A stretch of 64,000 nt of DNA from Guyparkeria hydrothermalis (GTDB taxonomy: Bacteria; Pseudomonadota; Gammaproteobacteria; Halothiobacillales; Halothiobacillaceae), in contig NZ_JAJSED010000001.1 in NCBI RefSeq assembly GCF_023555385.1, positions 2,214,311 through 2,278,310 of the forward strand. The letters are read 5' to 3'. This document shows, piece after piece, positions 11,198-20,612 of the stretch; the first letter of the stretch is position 1, and each line of letters opens with the position of its first letter. The translations under genes and the position numbers were made by a program. The notes beneath the pieces are model-generated. The model had not been told where the DNA came from. It searched no databases and worked only from the letters and a program-made list of their open reading frames with translations.

Positions 11198-12622
11198 ATG
11201 GCCCAGCACGACGATCCCAGCTACGCCGCCGACGAGCTTTACGCGGCGCGGGAGCCCATCCATCCCAAGGGGATCCGGGGCCGGTTCCGGCGTTTCAAGA
11301 ACGCGGTCCTGCTGATCGCCTACGGTGTGTTCTTCCTGCTGCCGTGGGTGCGTTGGGAGCGGCTAACCGGGCCCGATCAGGCGGTCATGTTCGACATCCC
11401 GTCGCGCCGTTACTACCTGTTCGATCTGGTCATCCATCCGCAGGACATGTTCCTGCTCGCGGGTTTTCTGATTCTCGCCGCGTGGTTGCTGTTCTTTGTC
11501 ACCGGGCTTGTCGGGCGCGCGTTCTGCGGCTACTTCTGCTTTCAGACCCTGTGGACCGACACCTTCATGAAGGTCGAGGCGCTGGTCCAGGGGGATCGCA
11601 ACAAGCGCATGCGGCTGGAAAAGCAGCCGTGGAACGCCGAGAAGATCACCAAGAAGGGCATCACGATCGCCATCTGGACCGCGATCGCGTTTTGGACCGG
11701 GTTCACCTTCACCGCCTACTGGGCCGATGCGCCGCAGCTGTTCGTCGACTTTTTTACCCTGGACGCCGCCAAGGCCGCCTATATCACCACGGGGATCCTC
11801 ACCGTGACCACGCTGATCGCGGCGGGTTTCGCGCGCGAGCAGGTGTGCATCTACATGTGTCCCTATGCGCGCTTCCAGAGCGTGATGTTCGACAAGGAAA
11901 CCCTGCTGGTGTCCTACGACGCCAAGCGGGGCGAGGGCGAGTCCGGCCGCAAGCCGCTCAAGCAGGGCCTGATGACGCTCGACGAGCGTCACGGTCAGGG
12001 CGTCGGCGATTGCATCGACTGCAAGCTCTGCGTGCAGGTCTGTCCGACGGGCATTGATATCCGCGACGGCCTGCAGCTGGAGTGCATTTCCTGCGGGCTG
12101 TGCATCGATGCCTGCGATCAGATCATGACCAAGCGCGGTTGGCCGACGGGGCTGATCCGTTATGCCTCCGAGCAGGAGCTGGAAACCGGGGAGAAGCCGA
12201 ACCTGCTGAAGTTCCGCACGATCGGCTATGGGATCGCCACGCTGGCAGCCACCGCGCTGCTCCTCTACGGCATCTTCGCGCGTGCCCCGGCGGACATCTC
12301 GGTGCAGCAGGTGCGTCAGCCGTTGTTCACGGTCCTCGCCAGCGGCGACATCCAGAACAACTACAACGTGAAGATCAACAACAAGCTCCAGGAGCGGCTG
12401 GATTTCACGCTGGCGCTGGAGGGTTTGCCGGATGCCAAGGTGAGTGTCGTCGGTGATTTCGAAGGGCTTTCCGTACCCGCCGACGGTTCGCGCAAGTATC
12501 TGGTGCACGTGCGTGCGCCGCGTGATGCAGAAGTGGACCGTCGCAAGATAGAATTCGTCCTCACCGAGGAGAACGGACGCATCGAGCCGCTGGAGCACGA
12601 CGCGACATTCGTCTTCCGCTGA
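11198..12622 (+). CDS. ccoG: Cytochrome c oxidase accessory protein CcoG (RdxA/FixG)
   Basis: This polyferredoxin-like membrane protein helps copper enter the cbb3 oxidase; the family has been linked to Cu(II) reduction. The 474-residue sequence has several membrane helices, the NapH-type motifs FCGYFCFQ and MCPYARFQ, then two 4Fe-4S motifs CIDCKLCVQVCP (from about residue 272) and CISCGLCIDAC (from about residue 296). A C-terminal Ig-like periplasmic domain follows one more membrane helix. It lies upstream of the fixH-like gene and ccoI, the standard assembly block. Confidence 0.96.
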   Translation: MAQHDDPSYAADELYAAREPIHPKGIRGRFRRFKNAVLLIAYGVFFLLPWVRWERLTGPDQAVMFDIPSRRYYLFDLVIHPQDMFLLAGFLILAAWLLFFVTGLVGRAFCGYFCFQTLWTDTFMKVEALVQGDRNKRMRLEKQPWNAEKITKKGITIAIWTAIAFWTGFTFTAYWADAPQLFVDFFTLDAAKAAYITTGILTVTTLIAAGFAREQVCIYMCPYARFQSVMFDKETLLVSYDAKRGEGESGRKPLKQGLMTLDERHGQGVGDCIDCKLCVQVCPTGIDIRDGLQLECISCGLCIDACDQIMTKRGWPTGLIRYASEQELETGEKPNLLKFRTIGYGIATLAATALLLYGIFARAPADISVQQVRQPLFTVLASGDIQNNYNVKINNKLQERLDFTLALEGLPDAKVSVVGDFEGLSVPADGSRKYLVHVRAPRDAEVDRRKIEFVLTEENGRIEPLEHDATFVFR

Positions 12623-12636
12623 TCATCCATTTCTGA

Positions 12637-12671
12637 GGCCGTCGCCCGGCAGGGAGCCCCGGGCGACGGCC
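12637..12671 (+). other. Stable stem-loop between ccoG and the fixH-like gene
   Basis: A perfect 12-bp stem pairs GGCCGTCGCCCG (12637-12648) with CGGGCGACGGCC (12660-12671). No U-run follows. It lies just after the ccoG stop and 22 bp before the next start, so it may stabilise the upstream mRNA or act as a partial terminator rather than a full stop. Confidence 0.6.
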
Positions 12672-12693
12672 TGCTGCAACCAGGTTTTCCAAC

Positions 12694-13494
12694 ATGGCCG
12701 TACTGCTGCCCGCCGGGATCGGCATGACACTGATCCCGATCCTCTTCTTCCTGCTGCGGTGGCGTTTCCCGACCGCCGGTCGCCAGATCGCCTTCATCCT
12801 CGGCGTGCTGGCCCTGGCTAGCTATGCCCCCTATGCGATCAGCGCCTGGCCGGGACTCGACGTGGTTGCGATGGTGGTCGCCATCCTCGTGATGACCGCG
12901 TTCATCCTCGGCCTGATCTCGCCGCCGCGACATGCCAAGTCGCACAAGATGGGCTTTCACGCCGGACCGGCGACCATCATCGCGTTCTTCGCGGTCATCA
13001 TCCTGCTTGACTCGATCTTCCTCACCATCGCGACGCGTGGCCTGAGCGAGAACGCCGCGCGCCAGTTGTTGCCGGAGCCTCAGGGCGGTCCGGTCGCCAC
13101 CTCCTACTTCCCCGGCACGGTCGCTCACGACTACCAGGAGAAGGTGGCTCAGTTCGAGGCCTATGACGCCATGCGCGAGGAGCAGCAGCGCCGCGGCTGG
13201 CAGGTGCGCCGTGGCTGGCTGGGCGAGCCGGTCGTCGGTGAGTCCACGCCGTTTCGCATCCAGGTGTACGACGGGGAGGGCGGTCCGGTTCGGGATGCCG
13301 ACGTGACCGCGCAGTTCCTGCGTTTCTCGAGCCAGAGCCTCGACTTCACGCGCCGGCTCGAGGAGATCGAACCCGGCGTATACCAGGCCGATATCACCCC
13401 GTCGCGTCCGGGGCGGTGGGAAGTGATCGTCAACGTGCGTCGCGATGGCGCAACCCACCAGCTGCGCGGCATGACCGACATCGCCGAGCCGTGA
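12694..13494 (+). CDS. FixH-family protein with N-terminal membrane domain
   Basis: The C-terminal half (about residues 150-266) carries the FixH/CcoH pattern GEPVVGESTPFRIQVYDG...QADITPSRPGRWEV, a periplasmic beta-sandwich involved in cbb3 assembly. The N-terminal half has three predicted membrane helices (about residues 1-20, 27-73 and 90-115), making it longer than classical single-helix FixH of 160-170 residues. The position between ccoG and ccoI supports a CcoH-like role. An N-terminal domain of this kind may be lineage-specific. Confidence 0.85.
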   Translation: MAVLLPAGIGMTLIPILFFLLRWRFPTAGRQIAFILGVLALASYAPYAISAWPGLDVVAMVVAILVMTAFILGLISPPRHAKSHKMGFHAGPATIIAFFAVIILLDSIFLTIATRGLSENAARQLLPEPQGGPVATSYFPGTVAHDYQEKVAQFEAYDAMREEQQRRGWQVRRGWLGEPVVGESTPFRIQVYDGEGGPVRDADVTAQFLRFSSQSLDFTRRLEEIEPGVYQADITPSRPGRWEVIVNVRRDGATHQLRGMTDIAEP

Positions 13495-13543
13495 GCGGTC
13501 GGGTCGTTCGCTTGAACGGCGTGGCGCGAGCCATGGGTGAATC

Positions 13544-15997
13544 ATGAGCGAGGCGGACGTCGTTGCCCCGAAGACGGAGGCCGAGGCCAGCTGCTTTCAT
13601 TGCGGCTTGCCGGCGCCGGACGGCGCGAGCTATTACACCCGCGTTTTGGGCGAGCAGCGTGCCATGTGCTGTCCGGGGTGCCAGGCGGTGGCCCAGGCCA
13701 TCGTCGAGGCGGACATGGAGGACTATTACCGCCATCGCACCGAGGCCTCGCCCAAGCCGGATGACGACCTTGAGCGCGTGCTCGAGGAAGTGGCGATCTA
13801 CGACCGCCCAGAGATGCAGAAATCGTTTGTCGCCAACCGCGACGGCGAGCGACGCGAGGCCTCGCTGATCCTCGAAGGCATCGTCTGCGCCGCCTGCATC
13901 TGGCTGTCCGAGCGGCAGGTGCGCCAGCTCCCCGGCGTCGAGTCCTTTTCGGTGAATTTCTCCACCCACCGCGCCCAGGTCGTCTGGGACAACCGCCAGG
14001 TGCAGCTGTCCGAGATCCTGCGGGCCATTGCGGCTATCGGGTACCGCGCCTATCCCTACGACCCGGACCGCCAGGACCGGGTCTACCGCCGCGAGCGTCA
14101 CGACATGATGCGCCGCCTGGCGGTCGCCGGGCTGGTCTACCTGCAGGTGATGATGATCTCGTTGTCGCTGTATTTCGGCGACTTCCTCGATCTCTCCGAG
14201 GGCATGCGGTACTTCTTCTGGTGGGTCAGCCTGGTGCTATCGACCCCGATCGTGCTCTATTCCGGACAGGCGTTCTTCCGCCCCGCCTGGCGCGATCTCA
14301 AGCAGCGACGCGTCAGCATGGATCTGCCGGTCTCGCTGAGCATCCTGCTGGCCTACGGCGGCAGCGTCTACGCCGTGTTGAGCCATAGTGGCGAGGTCTA
14401 TTTCGACTCGGTCACCATGTTCGTCTTCCTGCTGCTGGCCGGGCGTTTTCTCGAGCAGGGGGCGCGACACAAGGCCGGCGAGCTGGCCGAGTCGCTCAAC
14501 AAGCTGGTGCCGCAGGTGGCCAACCGCATCGAGGCGGACGGCTCGATGACCGTGGTGCCGGCATTCGACCTGGTGCCCGGGGATCGCATCCTGGTACGTC
14601 CGGGCGGACCGGTGCCGGCCGACGGGCGGGTGATCGAGGGCGAGAGCGGGGTGAACGCCTCGATGCTCACCGGCGAGAGCGTGCCCGAACTCAAGCGTGC
14701 GGGCGACACGGTGGCCGCCGGCACCGTCAACACCGAGAGCCCGCTGACCGTCGAGGTGGAGAAGGTCGGCCAGGACACCATGGTCTCCTCGATCGTGCGC
14801 CTAATCGACCGGGCCCAGTCGCAGAAGCCGCGGGTGGCCGAGGTGGCCGACCGCTTCGCGCAGAAGTTCGTCATTGGCCTGCTGGTCACCACGGCGGCGG
14901 TCTCGCTTGCCTGGCTGGTGATCGATCCGGCGCGGGCGTTCTGGATTGCGGTCGCCATCCTGGCGATCACCTGCCCCTGCTCGCTCTCACTGGCGACACC
15001 TGCAGCGATCGCGGTGGCGGTCGGCCGACTGACGCGCCAGGGACTGCTGGTCTCCCGCGGGCGGGCGATCGAGGGGCTGGCCGGCATCACCCACGTGGTG
15101 TTCGACAAGACCGGCACTTTGACCACCGGCCAGCTGGCCGTGCGTGAGGTCGAGCGATTGGGTGACGCGGACGAAGCCGAATTGCGCACCGTGGTTGCCG
15201 CGCTGGAGCAGTATGCCGACCATCCCGTGGGTCGGGCACTGCGCGCCTGGGGCGAGGAGGCGGCGCCGGCCGCTCGGGAGGTGCGCGACGTGGAGAGCGC
15301 CAGCGGGCGTGGTGTCACCGGGCGGGTTGCCGGCGAGCGTTTCGCGGTGGGTAATGCCCGCCTGATGGGCGAGCTCGGCATCCGGCTGCCCGAGGTGAAC
15401 GCGGCCGTCGACGAGCTGGTGGTCTGGATTGCCCGGAGCGAGCAGCTGGTCGCCCGCGCCGTGCTGGGCGACGAGCTGCGCGAGGATGCTCGCGAGGCCA
15501 TCGACCGGCTGCGTGGCCACGGCGTTCAGGTCTGGCTGCTGTCCGGCGATCAGGCCGATCGGGCCCGGTTGATCGGTAATCATCTGGGGGTCGATCACGT
15601 CGAGGGTGATCTGTTGCCGGAAGACAAGATGGAACGGGTCGCCGACCTGCAGGCCGATGGTGGCCGCGTGCTGATGGTCGGTGACGGGGTCAACGACGCG
15701 CCGGTGCTGGCGCGGGCGGACGTCTCGATGGCCATGGGCGGCGGCACCGCGGTCGCCAAGCACAGCGCTGACATGGTGCTCCTGAACGATCGGGTGGCGG
15801 AGACGGCCTTTGCCGTCGACTATGCGCGCCGCACCATGGGCGTGATCCGACAGAACCTTGCCTGGTCGGTCTGGTACAACGCGATCGCGATTCCGATTGC
15901 CGCGGTCGGGCTGGTGCAGCCGTGGCTGGCGGCGATCGGCATGTCGGTCAGTTCGATCGCCGTGATCGGCAATGCCCTGCGGTTGAGGCGAGGGTAG
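13544..15997 (+). CDS. ccoI: Copper-transporting P-type ATPase CcoI
   Basis: This P1B-type ATPase moves copper across the inner membrane for the CuB centre of the cbb3 oxidase. The 817-residue protein starts with a Cys-rich domain (CFHC near residue 16 and CCPGC near residue 44), then a metal-binding-like domain containing CAAC. The transmembrane CPC motif is in TCPCSLSLATP (about residue 474), the phosphorylation site DKTGT near residue 520 and GDGVND near residue 713. CcoS, often encoded next, is absent: only 3 bp separate its stop from the opposing gene. Confidence 0.95.
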   Translation: MSEADVVAPKTEAEASCFHCGLPAPDGASYYTRVLGEQRAMCCPGCQAVAQAIVEADMEDYYRHRTEASPKPDDDLERVLEEVAIYDRPEMQKSFVANRDGERREASLILEGIVCAACIWLSERQVRQLPGVESFSVNFSTHRAQVVWDNRQVQLSEILRAIAAIGYRAYPYDPDRQDRVYRRERHDMMRRLAVAGLVYLQVMMISLSLYFGDFLDLSEGMRYFFWWVSLVLSTPIVLYSGQAFFRPAWRDLKQRRVSMDLPVSLSILLAYGGSVYAVLSHSGEVYFDSVTMFVFLLLAGRFLEQGARHKAGELAESLNKLVPQVANRIEADGSMTVVPAFDLVPGDRILVRPGGPVPADGRVIEGESGVNASMLTGESVPELKRAGDTVAAGTVNTESPLTVEVEKVGQDTMVSSIVRLIDRAQSQKPRVAEVADRFAQKFVIGLLVTTAAVSLAWLVIDPARAFWIAVAILAITCPCSLSLATPAAIAVAVGRLTRQGLLVSRGRAIEGLAGITHVVFDKTGTLTTGQLAVREVERLGDADEAELRTVVAALEQYADHPVGRALRAWGEEAAPAAREVRDVESASGRGVTGRVAGERFAVGNARLMGELGIRLPEVNAAVDELVVWIARSEQLVARAVLGDELREDAREAIDRLRGHGVQVWLLSGDQADRARLIGNHLGVDHVEGDLLPEDKMERVADLQADGGRVLMVGDGVNDAPVLARADVSMAMGGGTAVAKHSADMVLLNDRVAETAFAVDYARRTMGVIRQNLAWSVWYNAIAIPIAAVGLVQPWLAAIGMSVSSIAVIGNALRLRRG

Positions 15998-16000
15998 GGA

Positions 16001-16489
16001 TCAGCCGCCCATGCTGTGGATGTACTGGTTGAGCTGTGCCACGTCGGTGCTGGTGCGCCGGTAGAGGTGGTCGAGGCTGACGATGGCGTACTCGAGCAGC
16101 AGCACCGAGAAGACCGGGTGCTCCAGGCGCAGTCGGTTGTACTTGGCGCGGGGCAGGCGCAGCAGACGGACCTTGGAGCGGGCCCGCATGCGTACGTTGC
16201 GTGGCTGGCGGTCGAAGAAGCTCATTTCGCCGAGCATCTCGCCGGCGTGGATCTGGCCGACCGGGACCTCGTTGGTGGTCGGGCCGACGATCAACTCGGC
16301 GGTGCCCTCGAGCAGGAAGTAGAGCGATTCACCCACCTCGCCGATGTCGGCGATGATCTCGCCGCGCTCGATCACCTCGAAGTCGCAGAAGTCGAGGAAG
16401 GCGCCGACCTCCGCCTGGGTCAGGATCTGCGTGTCGACGTGGCGGGCGAGAAAGTCGACCAAGGCGTGGCGGTCGTTGTCGGTCATCAT
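16001..16489 (-). CDS. Cyclic nucleotide-binding domain protein without DNA-binding domain
   Basis: The 162 residues form a single cNMP-binding beta-roll: FLLEGTAELIVG, then GEMLGEMSFFD-type phosphate-cassette residues with RNVRMRA. The C-terminus is a short helix, and the winged helix of Crp/Fnr regulators is missing. It may bind a cyclic nucleotide or only keep the fold; a partner protein is likely. It converges on ccoI, with a 98-bp palindrome 37 bp upstream of its start. Two tandem ATG codons (16489, 16486) make the exact start uncertain by one residue. Confidence 0.85.
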   Translation of the reverse strand: MMTDNDRHALVDFLARHVDTQILTQAEVGAFLDFCDFEVIERGEIIADIGEVGESLYFLLEGTAELIVGPTTNEVPVGQIHAGEMLGEMSFFDRQPRNVRMRARSKVRLLRLPRAKYNRLRLEHPVFSVLLLEYAIVSLDHLYRRTSTDVAQLNQYIHSMGG

Positions 16490-16526
16490 CGCTGCAATGC
16501 TCCCATGCCGGTTTGCGGGAAAGGTT

Positions 16527-16624
16527 AAGGAACCTCGGCACGGATCGTAATGCCACTCTGGCTGGGTGAGTTGCTCGCCCTCAAGGCGCGCAGAGCGGTA
16601 TTACGATCCGTGCCGAGGTTCCTT
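16527..16624. repeat. 98-bp imperfect palindrome (possible non-autonomous mobile element)
   Basis: The two ends are a perfect 25-bp inverted repeat (16527-16551 and 16600-16624), starting AAGGAACCTCGGCACGG. Pairing continues inward to 16560/16591 with one G-U and one mismatch, giving a 34-bp stem, and a further small hairpin (GGGTGAG/CTCGCCC) occupies the 30-base loop. The terminal GGAACCTC resembles ends of some IS elements, so a MITE-like element is possible. I see no clear target-site duplication and no second copy in this window. Confidence 0.65.
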
Positions 16625-16919
16625 GCATTGTCGCGAGCCGCTCACGTTTTGTCGATCCTCTTGCGCGTGGTGAGGCGACATGAGCCCGATTCATGCTCGG
16701 GTTGCGGATGGTTCGCTTGGCCGGCCGGGTGTCGCGACGGAAAATGAGGCGCTGCCATGATGGTCGGAGCGACGGGCGAGGCGATCGGCCGCAACATGCT
16801 AGAATTCCCGGCATTGTTCGGTCGCCCTCGGTTCCTGTCGGGGCGGCCGCTTGTATTTCGCGGCCTCGCTCGCGCGGGGTCGAGCCGGTTTTGATTTCAC
16901 CTTCTTCAGGAGCCAATTC
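16625..16919 (+). other. Leader region of glyA
   Basis: There is no convincing gene. The stretch has a TAGAAT hexamer at 16800-16805 that could be a -10 (no good -35), an imperfect GC-rich stem around 16825-16855, and a ribosome site AGGAG at about 16908-16912 for glyA. No known glycine or folate-related riboswitch could be recognised. Confidence 0.4.
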
Positions 16920-18182
16920 ATGTTTGCCAAGTCCATGACCATCGCGGGCTACGACCCGGAACTTGCCGATGCGATCAACGCCGAGGTGCGCCGCCAGGAG
17001 GATCACGTCGAGCTGATCGCCTCCGAGAACTACGCCAGCCCGCGCGTCATGGAAGCCCAGGGCTCCGTGCTGACCAACAAGTACGCCGAGGGCTACCCGG
17101 GCAAGCGCTACTACGGCGGCTGCGAGTATGTCGACGTGGCCGAGCAACTCGCGATCGACCGAGCCAAGAAGCTCTTCGGCGCCGACTACGCCAACGTCCA
17201 GCCGCACTCGGGCTCCCAGGCCAATGCCGCGGTCTTCCAGGCACTGGTCGAGCCGGGTGACACCGTGCTCGGCATGAGCCTGGATGCCGGTGGCCACCTG
17301 ACCCACGGCGCCAAGCCCAACTTCTCCGGGCGTATCTACCACGCGGTGCAGTACGGCATCGACGACGAGGGCTACGTCGACTACGACGAAGTCGAGCGTC
17401 TGGCCAAGGAGCACAAGCCGAAGATGATCATCGCCGGCTTTTCCGCCTATTCGCGCGTGATGGACTGGGCACGCTTTCGCGAGATCGCCGATGCGGTTGG
17501 TGCCTACCTGATGGTCGACATGGCCCACGTCTCCGGTCTGGTGGCCGCCGGCCTGTACCCGAATCCGGTGCCGCACGCCCACGTGGTCACCTCGACCACG
17601 CACAAGACCCTGCGCGGCCCGCGCGGCGGCATTATCGTGGCCAAGTCCAACCCGGACCTGGAGAAGAAATTCCAGTCGCGCATCTTCCCCGGCTCGCAGG
17701 GCGGCCCGCTGATGCACGCGATCGCCGGCAAGGCGGTGGCCTTCAAGGAGGCCATGGAGCCGGACTTCAAGACCTACCAGCAGCAGGTGATCGACAACGC
17801 CCGCACCATGGCGCAGGTGTTCGTCGACCGCGGCCTGGAAGTGGTCTCCGGCGGCACCGACAACCACCTGTTCCTGGTCAGCTTCGTCAAGCGCGGCCTG
17901 ACCGGCAAGGCGGTCGACGAGGCCCTGGGCAACGCCCACATCACCGTCAACAAGAACGCCGTGCCCAACGACCCGCAGTCGCCGTTCGTCACCTCCGGTA
18001 TCCGCGTGGGCACCGCGGCGATCACCACCCGTGGCTTCGGGACCGAGGAATCGCGCGATCTGGCTGGCTGGATGTGCGACATCATCGACGACATCGAGAA
18101 CGAGTCGGTGATCGAGGCGGTGCGCGAGAAGGTCACCGCGCTCTGCCGTCGCCTGCCGGTCTACGAGGCCAACCAGGCCTGA
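16920..18182 (+). CDS. glyA: Serine hydroxymethyltransferase
   Basis: This PLP enzyme interconverts serine and glycine with transfer of a one-carbon unit to tetrahydrofolate. At 420 residues it matches GlyA, with [23 protein letters not shown] and the PLP-lysine segment [13 protein letters not shown] (lysine near residue 229). The frame is open further upstream, but the ATG at 16920 follows AGGAG at 7 bases and aligns with the usual N-terminus. It leads the glyA-nrdR-rib-nusB-thiL-pgpA operon, a common gammaproteobacterial order. Confidence 0.98.
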   Translation: MFAKSMTIAGYDPELADAINAEVRRQEDHVELIASENYASPRVMEAQGSVLTNKYAEGYPGKRYYGGCEYVDVAEQLAIDRAKKLFGADYANVQPHSGSQANAAVFQALVEPGDTVLGMSLDAGGHLTHGAKPNFSGRIYHAVQYGIDDEGYVDYDEVERLAKEHKPKMIIAGFSAYSRVMDWARFREIADAVGAYLMVDMAHVSGLVAAGLYPNPVPHAHVVTSTTHKTLRGPRGGIIVAKSNPDLEKKFQSRIFPGSQGGPLMHAIAGKAVAFKEAMEPDFKTYQQQVIDNARTMAQVFVDRGLEVVSGGTDNHLFLVSFVKRGLTGKAVDEALGNAHITVNKNAVPNDPQSPFVTSGIRVGTAAITTRGFGTEESRDLAGWMCDIIDDIENESVIEAVREKVTALCRRLPVYEANQA

Positions 18183-18195
18183 TCGAGGGGGCGGC

Positions 18196-18696
18196 ATGCG
18201 CTGCGCGATCTGCGGTAACGACGACACCCGGGTGATCGACTCGCGTTCGATCGACGCGGGCGAGGGCATCCGCCGCCGGCGCGAGTGTGCCGACTGTGGT
18301 CAGCGCTTCACCACCTACGAGCGGGCCGATCGGCAGATGCCGCGGGTGGTCAAATCCAACGGCGCGCGGCAGAACTTCGACGAGCGCAAGCTCAGGGACG
18401 GCCTGATGCGGGCGCTGGAAAAACGCCCGGTACCGACCCGGCGTATCGAGGAGGCCATCGAGCAGATCGAGCGCCAGCTCCGCAGTCGAGGGGAGCGCGA
18501 GATCGCCGCCCGCGAGATCGGCGAGATGGTGATGGCCCAGCTGCGCCGCCTCGACCACGTCGCCTATATCCGCTTCGCCTCGGTGTATCTCAGTTTCGAC
18601 AGCGTCGAGGCCTTCCGCGAGGCGATCGAGTCGCTGGCCAACGACGTCATCAGCGACCCGGACCACCAGCTGCCCCTGATCGGCGATGCCAACTGA
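18196..18696 (+). CDS. nrdR: Transcriptional repressor NrdR
   Basis: This nucleotide-sensing repressor of ribonucleotide reductase genes has a zinc ribbon with CAIC at residues 3-6 and CADC at 31-34, followed by an ATP-cone domain. The length of 166 residues is slightly above the typical 150. It lies 13 bp after glyA and overlaps ribD by 11 bp, so translation of the two is probably coupled. NrdR boxes near its target genes are not in this window. Confidence 0.97.
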   Translation: MRCAICGNDDTRVIDSRSIDAGEGIRRRRECADCGQRFTTYERADRQMPRVVKSNGARQNFDERKLRDGLMRALEKRPVPTRRIEEAIEQIERQLRSRGEREIAAREIGEMVMAQLRRLDHVAYIRFASVYLSFDSVEAFREAIESLANDVISDPDHQLPLIGDAN

Positions 18697-19834
18697 GGCG
18701 ACTGCGGCCGATAGGCCCGCGTCCCACGAGGACCGGAGCTGGATGGCGCATGCGCTGTCCCTGGCCGAGCGTGGTCGTTACACCACTTCGCCCAACCCGC
18801 GGGTCGGCTGCGTGCTGGTCCGCGACGGCGAGATCGTCGGCGAGGGTTTCCATGCTCGTGCCGGTCAGCCGCACGCCGAGGTGCGGGCCCTCGAGCAGGC
18901 GGGCGAACGGGCACGTGGCGCGACCGCCTATGTGACCCTGGAGCCCTGCAGCCACGTCGGTCGCACCCCGGCCTGCGCGCCGCAACTGGTCGAGGCAGGC
19001 CTGGCGCGCGTGGTCACGGCAATGAACGATCCCAACCCGCTGGTGGCCGGCCGCGGGCACAACATCCTGCGCGAGGCCGGGGTCGAGGTGACCGAGGCGA
19101 TCGCCCCGGCGGCCGCCCGGGCCCTCAACCCGGGGTTCGTCTCGCGCATGGAGCGGGGCCGGCCGTGGGTGACGGTCAAGGTGGCCCAGTCGCTCGACGG
19201 GCGCAGTGCACTGGCCAGCGGCGAGAGCCAGTGGATTACCGGCGAGGCGGCGCGGCGCGACGTGCAGTTCCTGCGCGCCCGTCAGTGTGCGGTCCTGAGC
19301 GGCATCGACACGGTGTTGACCGACAGCGCCCGGCTGAATGTGCGCCTGTCGGCGGATGAACTCGGCATCGACGGCGAGGTGCGCCAGCCGACGCGGGTGG
19401 TGCTCGATTCAGGCCTGCGCTTGCCGCCGTTCACCGCGATCTTCGACGCGCCCGGGCCGGTGTGGATCTACACCCGCGATGCCAGCGACGGCGTGCACCA
19501 CGAGGCGCTGGTCAAGCGCGAGGCGAACCTGATCGAGGCGCCGGCCGCGGCAGGGCTGGGCATGGACCTCGACTTCATCCTCGCCGACCTGGCCGAGCGC
19601 GAGATCAATGAGGTGCTGGTCGAGGCGGGCGCCAAGCTCGCCGGGGCGTTCGTCGCTGCCGGGCTGTGTGACGAGCTGGTGATCTACCAGGCGCCGGTAC
19701 TGCTCGGGCATCAGGCACGCCCTGCGCTGGCGCTGCCCGAACCGGCGGCACTGGCCGATGCGAGCCGCTGGGAAATCAGCGACGAGACACGGATCGGCGA
19801 CGACCTGCGCCTGACCCTGCGCCCGGCACGCTAA
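18686..19834 (+). CDS. ribD: Riboflavin biosynthesis protein RibD (deaminase/reductase)
   Basis: This bifunctional enzyme carries out the second and third steps of riboflavin synthesis. The N-terminal deaminase domain (to about residue 150) has the zinc motif HAEVRAL with PCSHVGRTPAC. The C-terminal NADPH-dependent reductase begins near WVTVKVAQSLDGR. At 382 residues the length is normal. It overlaps nrdR and precedes ribE, ribBA and ribH, so most of the pathway is encoded in one run. Confidence 0.97.
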   Translation: MPTEATAADRPASHEDRSWMAHALSLAERGRYTTSPNPRVGCVLVRDGEIVGEGFHARAGQPHAEVRALEQAGERARGATAYVTLEPCSHVGRTPACAPQLVEAGLARVVTAMNDPNPLVAGRGHNILREAGVEVTEAIAPAAARALNPGFVSRMERGRPWVTVKVAQSLDGRSALASGESQWITGEAARRDVQFLRARQCAVLSGIDTVLTDSARLNVRLSADELGIDGEVRQPTRVVLDSGLRLPPFTAIFDAPGPVWIYTRDASDGVHHEALVKREANLIEAPAAAGLGMDLDFILADLAEREINEVLVEAGAKLAGAFVAAGLCDELVIYQAPVLLGHQARPALALPEPAALADASRWEISDETRIGDDLRLTLRPAR

Positions 19835-19875
19835 GCGGCGCGCCGGCAGCTATCCAAACCCGCGGAGAGACACGC

Positions 19876-20517
19876 ATGTTCACCGGCATCATCCAGACCG
19901 TCGGCACCCTGGTCGAGCAGACCCCGACCGGTGGCGACGCCCGCCTGACCATCGAGGCGCCGGGACTGGATCTCGTGCATACCGCCGTCGGCGACAGCAT
20001 CGCCGTCAATGGCGTCTGCCTGACGGTCACCGACCTGGATGGCGATCGCTTCTCGGTCGACTGTTCCGCCGAGACCCTGCGCCTGACCACGGTCGGCCAG
20101 CTGGCCCCCGGCTCGCGCGTCAACCTGGAGCCGGCGCTGACGCTGGCCACGCCGCTGGGTGGGCATCTGGTCAGCGGTCACGTCGACGGGCTGGCGATCG
20201 TCGATGCGCGGCGCAGCGAGGCGCGCGCGACCGAGTTCTGGCTGCGGGTGCCGCCGGAGCTGGCGCGCTATGTCGCCAAGAAGGGTTCGCTTGCCATCGA
20301 CGGGGTCAGCCTGACGGTCAACGAGGTCAGCGGCGTGCGCTGCCGGCTGACCATCATTCCGCACACCCTCGAGGCCACCATCATGGGCGAGTACCGCCCC
20401 GGTCGGCAGGTGAATCTGGAGGTCGACCTGATGGCGCGCTACCTCGAGCGCCTGCTGCAGGCCGGCGATGGCCAGCCCGGTGGCGGCGGGCAGAGCCCCT
20501 ACCAGGATCTGTCCTGA
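19876..20517 (+). CDS. ribE: Riboflavin synthase (alpha subunit)
   Basis: It makes riboflavin from two molecules of 6,7-dimethyl-8-ribityllumazine. The protein starts with the diagnostic MFTGII and contains two lumazine-binding repeats, each with a GDSIAVNGVCLTV or KGSLAIDGVSLTV segment, about 95 residues apart. The length of 213 residues is standard. A CGGAGAGA ribosome site precedes the ATG. Confidence 0.97.
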   Translation: MFTGIIQTVGTLVEQTPTGGDARLTIEAPGLDLVHTAVGDSIAVNGVCLTVTDLDGDRFSVDCSAETLRLTTVGQLAPGSRVNLEPALTLATPLGGHLVSGHVDGLAIVDARRSEARATEFWLRVPPELARYVAKKGSLAIDGVSLTVNEVSGVRCRLTIIPHTLEATIMGEYRPGRQVNLEVDLMARYLERLLQAGDGQPGGGGQSPYQDLS

Positions 20518-20612
20518 GGATCACCTGCCGGGCCGGTGGTCTACAGTCGGGCCCGCGATGATACAATTACCGGCTGCCCTTCGGGCGTTCCATGACGGCG
20601 CTGAGAGACCCT

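Noticed and set aside
16527-16624. Integron attC site as explanation of the palindrome
   Set aside because: The outer boxes do not match the RYYYAAC/GTTRRRY core consensus at the stem ends, the stem is too perfect, and no integron cassettes or integrase are present.
20518-20612. FMN riboswitch before ribBA
   Set aside because: The gap is under 100 bp and shows no conserved FMN-aptamer blocks. A TACAAT at about 20561 could be a -10 but has no good -35.
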